A DNA stretch of 64,000 nt, taken from Mycolicibacterium sp. (GTDB lineage Bacteria; Actinomycetota; Actinomycetes; Mycobacteriales; Mycobacteriaceae). How positions within the stretch are numbered: the stretch's first letter is position 1; each line of letters starts with the position of its first letter. The notes below the pieces were generated by a model, which saw only the letters and a program-made list of their open reading frames with translations, was not told the origin of the DNA and did no database searches. Of this stretch, positions 61,056-64,000 are shown piece by piece. The stretch lies in the NCBI RefSeq assembly GCF_016462545.1, contig NZ_JAEMTA010000008.1:57665-121664 (forward strand). Reading direction: 5' to 3'. A program made the translations under genes and the position numbers.

Positions 61056-61790
61056 TTACAGCGGTAGGGCGACCGTCTTGAACAGCTTGTCGACCAGCGT
61101 CTGACGCTTGGGATCCCACAGCGGGAACAGGACGGCGATGATCCACACGATGCCGAGACAGAAGCCGGCGGCCAGGAAGTAGACCAGCTCGCGAAGAAAG
61201 GACTTGCCGAAGCCGATCGGCTGGCCCGTTTCCTCGCCGACGAGCTTGAACTTCATGATGCCCTTGCCGATGCTCGAGCCCGTATTGCCCTGCTTGTAGC
61301 CGAGGTTCCAGACGACGTAGATGATCGAGATGATCTCGAGCACGGCGTACAGCGTCCACGCCAGGCCCGACGGGCCGTTGTTGCCCGTAGCGCAGAAGTC
61401 ACCCAGCTGATACTCCGAATCATCGGTGATGCAGACGGTTTCGACCTTCTGCATGGTGATGAGGAAGATCGAGCCGATGCCGGACAGGATGGCGACGGGC
61501 GCCCAGTCGATGAGCCACGCGAGCACCCGTGTGAGCCACGGCGTGTACTGCTCGGGCCCCGCCCCGTACCCGTCGCCCGCATACCCAGCTTGCTGGGGTG
61601 GCAGGTACGACCCGCCGGGAGGTGGCGGCGCGTATCCCCCGCCGGGAGGCGGTGGCGGCGGGTATCCACCGTCGAGCGGGGGCGGCGGTGGTGGCGGCGG
61701 CGCGTATCCCCCGCCTGCGGGTGGCGGATAGCCTTCGCCGGCCGACGGCGGAGGCGGGTAATCGCCTTGCGGGGGTGGAGGATTGGTCAT
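61056..61790 (-). CDS. pra: Proline-rich RDD-family membrane protein (Pra-like)
   Basis: A 244-residue protein. The first 80 or so residues are Pro/Gly/Tyr repeats (GGYAPPPPPPPP, GGYPPPPPPGGGYAPPPPGG). The rest is an RDD domain of three helices (WLTRVLAWLIDWAPVAILSGI and KRQTLVDKLF at the end, DPKRQTLVDK as family motif). Matches M. tuberculosis Rv1078, proline-rich antigen 36-like. The function of RDD proteins is mostly ion or small molecule transport. Conserved in order with cbs and metB. ATG at 61790. Confidence 0.9.
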   Translation of the reverse strand: MTNPPPPQGDYPPPPSAGEGYPPPAGGGYAPPPPPPPPLDGGYPPPPPPGGGYAPPPPGGSYLPPQQAGYAGDGYGAGPEQYTPWLTRVLAWLIDWAPVAILSGIGSIFLITMQKVETVCITDDSEYQLGDFCATGNNGPSGLAWTLYAVLEIISIIYVVWNLGYKQGNTGSSIGKGIMKFKLVGEETGQPIGFGKSFLRELVYFLAAGFCLGIVWIIAVLFPLWDPKRQTLVDKLFKTVALPL

Positions 61791-61815
61791 CGCTCGTCCT
61801 TCGGTTCGGGTGTCG

Positions 61816-62850
61816 TCAGGGGGTGAGCGGCGCGATGGCGCCGCCGGTCAGCTTCCGGTACGTGTGCACCAGGAACAGGGCGGCCACTGGGCCGGCGACG
61901 AGCAGGCCCACGCCGCAGAGCAGTGCGCCGACCGTGACGATGACGCCGATGATCAGCCAGGCGAGCAGCACCTGTACGAAGTTGGACTTCACGATGTCGA
62001 TGCTCGCCTTGATCCCGTCGATCGGCGGCAGACCGCGCTCGACGATGGACACCGTCGTGAAGATCGTGAAGATCGCGACGATGAGACCGGGGATCACGCA
62101 GAGGATGGAGCCGATCGAGCTGGCGATCCCGACGATCACGCTGGCGATGAGGACGCTGCCGACGTTGCGCGGCTTGAAGAACGTCCCGATCTCCACCTGC
62201 TGGCCGTTGGCGATGTCCAGCAGGCCGCCGTAGTAGGCCGACGAAATGGCGCCCGCCGCGATGAACAGCACCAGGTAGCCGATCAGCATGACGAAGATGC
62301 TGGCGGCGCCGAGGCCCGCGCCGAAGGAGTAGCTGAAGCCGCTGTCATAGGACTCGTAGGAACTCGTCGACGTCGGAGCCAACGCACCCGCCGCGAAGGT
62401 GATGATTCCGTAGATCACGCCGAGGACGATGGCGTAGACCAGCGTCGGCACGATGAGCGCGACGGCGTTCTTGCTGAACTTGTTCCACGCCCACGAGAAC
62501 GCCTGGCCGATGTCGACCTGGGGTCCACCTGCCGGCGGATAGCCACCCTGCGGCGGGTAACCGCCCTGCGGTGGGTAGTAACCGCCCTGGGGCGGGGGCG
62601 GCGGAGCTCCGTAACCACCTTGGGGAGGCGGCGGAGGCGGATAACCCGACTGGGGCGGCGGTCCGTATCCGCCGGGCGGAGGCGGCGGCGGAGGCGGTGC
62701 CCCATAGCCGCCCTGCGGAGGCGGTGCTCCGTAACCACCCTGAGGTGGCGGCTGATACGCGCCCGGCGGGGGCGGTGGCGGCGGGTAGTTGCCCTGCGGC
62801 GGCGTGGGCGGATAGTCGCCGCCCTCGGGGGGCTGCGGAGGGTTCGTCAC
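61816..62850 (-). CDS. Proline-rich multi-pass membrane protein
   Basis: A 344-residue protein. About residues 1-120 are a Pro/Gly/Tyr repeat (PPPPPPQGGYGAPPP), followed by VDIGQAFSWAWNKFSKNAVALIVPTLVYAIVLG, given in part as SWAWNKFSKNAVALIVPTL. Five or six transmembrane segments follow, with CVIPGLIVAIFTIFT and a C-terminal HTYRKLTGG. Similar proteins are called proline/glycine-rich transmembrane proteins. GTG at 62850 with AGGTGAG upstream. Role unknown. Confidence 0.82.
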   Translation of the reverse strand: MTNPPQPPEGGDYPPTPPQGNYPPPPPPPGAYQPPPQGGYGAPPPQGGYGAPPPPPPPPGGYGPPPQSGYPPPPPPQGGYGAPPPPPQGGYYPPQGGYPPQGGYPPAGGPQVDIGQAFSWAWNKFSKNAVALIVPTLVYAIVLGVIYGIITFAAGALAPTSTSSYESYDSGFSYSFGAGLGAASIFVMLIGYLVLFIAAGAISSAYYGGLLDIANGQQVEIGTFFKPRNVGSVLIASVIVGIASSIGSILCVIPGLIVAIFTIFTTVSIVERGLPPIDGIKASIDIVKSNFVQVLLAWLIIGVIVTVGALLCGVGLLVAGPVAALFLVHTYRKLTGGAIAPLTP

Positions 62851-62910
62851 GGTTGTCTCACCTTTCGGCTGATCTCGGTCGGGGCTCGCTGGTCGCAATC
62901 CCGTTGGTAG

Positions 62911-63339
62911 CTAGACGTATAACGCGGTGAACGGTGCCATCGGCAGGTTGCGGACGACGAACCAGACGGACACCAGGAGCAGGGCCACCGTGGCAGACCA
63001 CCGACGATGCTGCCAGCTGTCGATCCGTCGATCGACGATGCGGCCGTAGGTCCAGGCGCCAAAGGCCCAGAGCAGGAACACCATCGACACCAGGCCTAGC
63101 GCATTGAACCTGGCTGCGCCGAGCAGGTCGCCGTGCAGGAGGCAGTAGATCATGCGCAAACTGCCGCACCCGGGGCAGTCGATTCCCAACAACGCCTTCG
63201 TCGGACACACGGGCAGCGGTCCGCCCGCCGACATCGGATCGCCCAACCACACGGCGCCGCACACCACGCCAGCCGCCACCATCACACCGAGCGGAGCCGC
63301 GAGCGGTGTGAATGGCGACGATCGGCGCGTGTCCAGCAT
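62911..63339 (-). CDS. DUF2752 membrane protein
   Basis: A 142-residue protein. It has the family core LPVCPTKALLGIDCPGCGSLRMIYCLLHGDLLGAARFNALG, seen in part as CPTKALLGIDCPGCGSLRM and HGDLLGAARFNALG. Four transmembrane helices are predicted. The four Cys (C-P-T, C-P-G-C) suggest a metal or disulfide site. Function unknown. ATG at 63339, 11 bp after the CD225 gene, so one transcript. Confidence 0.88.
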   Translation of the reverse strand: MLDTRRSSPFTPLAAPLGVMVAAGVVCGAVWLGDPMSAGGPLPVCPTKALLGIDCPGCGSLRMIYCLLHGDLLGAARFNALGLVSMVFLLWAFGAWTYGRIVDRRIDSWQHRRWSATVALLLVSVWFVVRNLPMAPFTALYV

Positions 63340-63350
63340 CGGACCGCTGG

Positions 63351-63722
63351 TTACTGATACGAGAATGCGCTGGCGCCGACGACCAGGGTGAAGATCAGAT
63401 AGATGACGCCGACCACGACACCGGCGATGGCACCCCAGATGGCGAATTTCTTTGCGTCGTCAGCCGCCTTCTGCGCCTCGGCGTAGCGTCCCTGACCCCA
63501 CAATCCGGAGACCTGGGTGGCCTTGACGATCGACACGATGCCGAGCGGAAGGCAGCAGAGCACCGTGACCAGGATTCCCCACACCAGGTTGCTGTCCGGC
63601 TGTCCCGTGGGTCCGCCGGGGACACCGGGCCCACCTGGGCCCCCGGGTCCGGGCGGCGGAGGGTAGTTACCAGGAGGAGGCGGAGGGTAATTACCGGGCG
63701 GGGGCGGCGGATACTCGGTCAT
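63351..63722 (-). CDS. CD225/dispanin-like proline-rich membrane protein
   Basis: A 123-residue protein. The first 40 residues are Pro/Gly/Tyr repeats. Then NLVWGILVTVLCCLPLGIVSIVKATQVSGLWGQGRYAEAQKAADDAKKFAIWG (read in part: VTVLCCLPLGIVSIVKATQV and RYAEAQKAADDAKKFAIWGA) matches the CD225 domain also found in interferon-induced transmembrane proteins. Two helices flank the conserved loop. Function in bacteria unknown; DUF2752 proteins often accompany CD225. ATG at 63722. 188 bp separate it from cbs and contain no gene. Confidence 0.85.
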   Translation of the reverse strand: MTEYPPPPPGNYPPPPPGNYPPPPGPGGPGGPGVPGGPTGQPDSNLVWGILVTVLCCLPLGIVSIVKATQVSGLWGQGRYAEAQKAADDAKKFAIWGAIAGVVVGVIYLIFTLVVGASAFSYQ

Positions 63723-63910
63723 GGACGCCTTCCAGTGAGCGATTTGCTGGGTCTGAGCGCTGTTACCCTACCCGAGAACTTGCTCACACAGACGACCAAA
63801 AAGCGAACTTGGTTACCCAATGACACGCGTCGTCAAACGCGGAATCATTGCCCTTGCTAACAGTTTTCGTCGGCTGCGGCAGCACGTGGCCTCCCGGCCG
63901 GGGAGTTCTC

Positions 63911-64000
63911 CTACCGACGCAGACTTCCGTCGGACAGAAATCCCAGCAAATCATGACGAGTGAGTACGCCTACGGGTTTGCCTTCTTCGACCACCATCAC
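63911..64000 (-). CDS. cbs: Cystathionine beta-synthase, C-terminal end (truncated by window edge)
   Basis: Only the last 29 residues are visible: VMVVEEGKPVGVLTRHDLLG and FLSDGSLRR before a TAG stop. This is the last strand-helix of a CBS (Bateman) domain, and its place next to pra and metB matches M. tuberculosis Rv1077. The enzyme would condense homocysteine and serine to cystathionine. The identity is read from few residues plus position. Confidence 0.75.
   Translation of the reverse strand: MMVVEEGKPVGVLTRHDLLGFLSDGSLRR

Noticed and set aside
1..64000. tRNA, rRNA, insertion sequence or prophage genes
   Set aside because: No cloverleaf-like sequence, transposase, integrase or phage structural gene was seen in the gaps or frames examined by eye.

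Overview
The window is high-GC DNA with densely packed, often overlapping genes and frequent GTG starts. Its content (mycothiol S-conjugate amidase, Mce-associated proteins, short-chain Z-isoprenyl diphosphate synthase, DesA2, PhoH2, KstR-type operators) points to a mycobacterium, most likely a fast-growing, environmental Mycolicibacterium-like species. From about 24.5 kb to the right end the gene order follows, from memory, the Mycobacterium tuberculosis Rv1112-Rv1077 block read in reverse (ychF, Rv1111c, ispH, Rv1109c, xseA, xseB, 3beta-HSD, ..., glpX, fum, polysaccharide deacetylase, phoH2, desA2, glyA, coaA, uppS, hemolysin III, DUF255, mca, greA, metB, pra, cbs), with accessory genes inserted.

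Left part (1-24 kb, accessory): end of an MFS permease; a secreted fasciclin protein; a thiolase/crotonase/acyl-CoA dehydrogenase operon opposite a GntR regulator, with inverted repeats between them; a DUF3556 membrane protein under a perfect KstR palindrome; DoxX/TetR, a degenerate WS/DGAT-like protein, an SDR and an epoxide-hydrolase/Mce-associated operon. At 13.2-19.4 kb lies a module built around a 967-residue kinase/beta-barrel/aminotransferase-fold fusion, with an alpha/beta hydrolase, a BetI-like TetR, an NCS1 permease and a SnoaL protein. Then come a PAS-ANTAR protein, a class III cyclase and several small membrane or secreted proteins.

Middle (24-38 kb): a guanidine-III riboswitch in front of a guanidinium exporter (gdx); conserved ychF, ispH and xseAB genes; a 30-bp tandem repeat before xseA; and a steroid-type cluster (3beta-HSD/isomerase family, HAD phosphatase, formylglycine-generating enzyme, epimerase, SDR) with two further KstR-type boxes.

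Right part (38-64 kb): core metabolism (glpX, fum, glyA, coaA, metB, cbs), envelope genes (peptidoglycan/polysaccharide deacetylase, desA2, uppS), the PhoH2 toxin/helicase locus, mycothiol detoxification (mca), greA with a structured leader, a close ketosteroid-isomerase homologue, a glutaryl-CoA-dehydrogenase-like enzyme and four small or proline-rich membrane proteins. No rRNA, tRNA, CRISPR array, insertion sequence or prophage was seen. All family calls come from reading motifs by eye; no database search was run.
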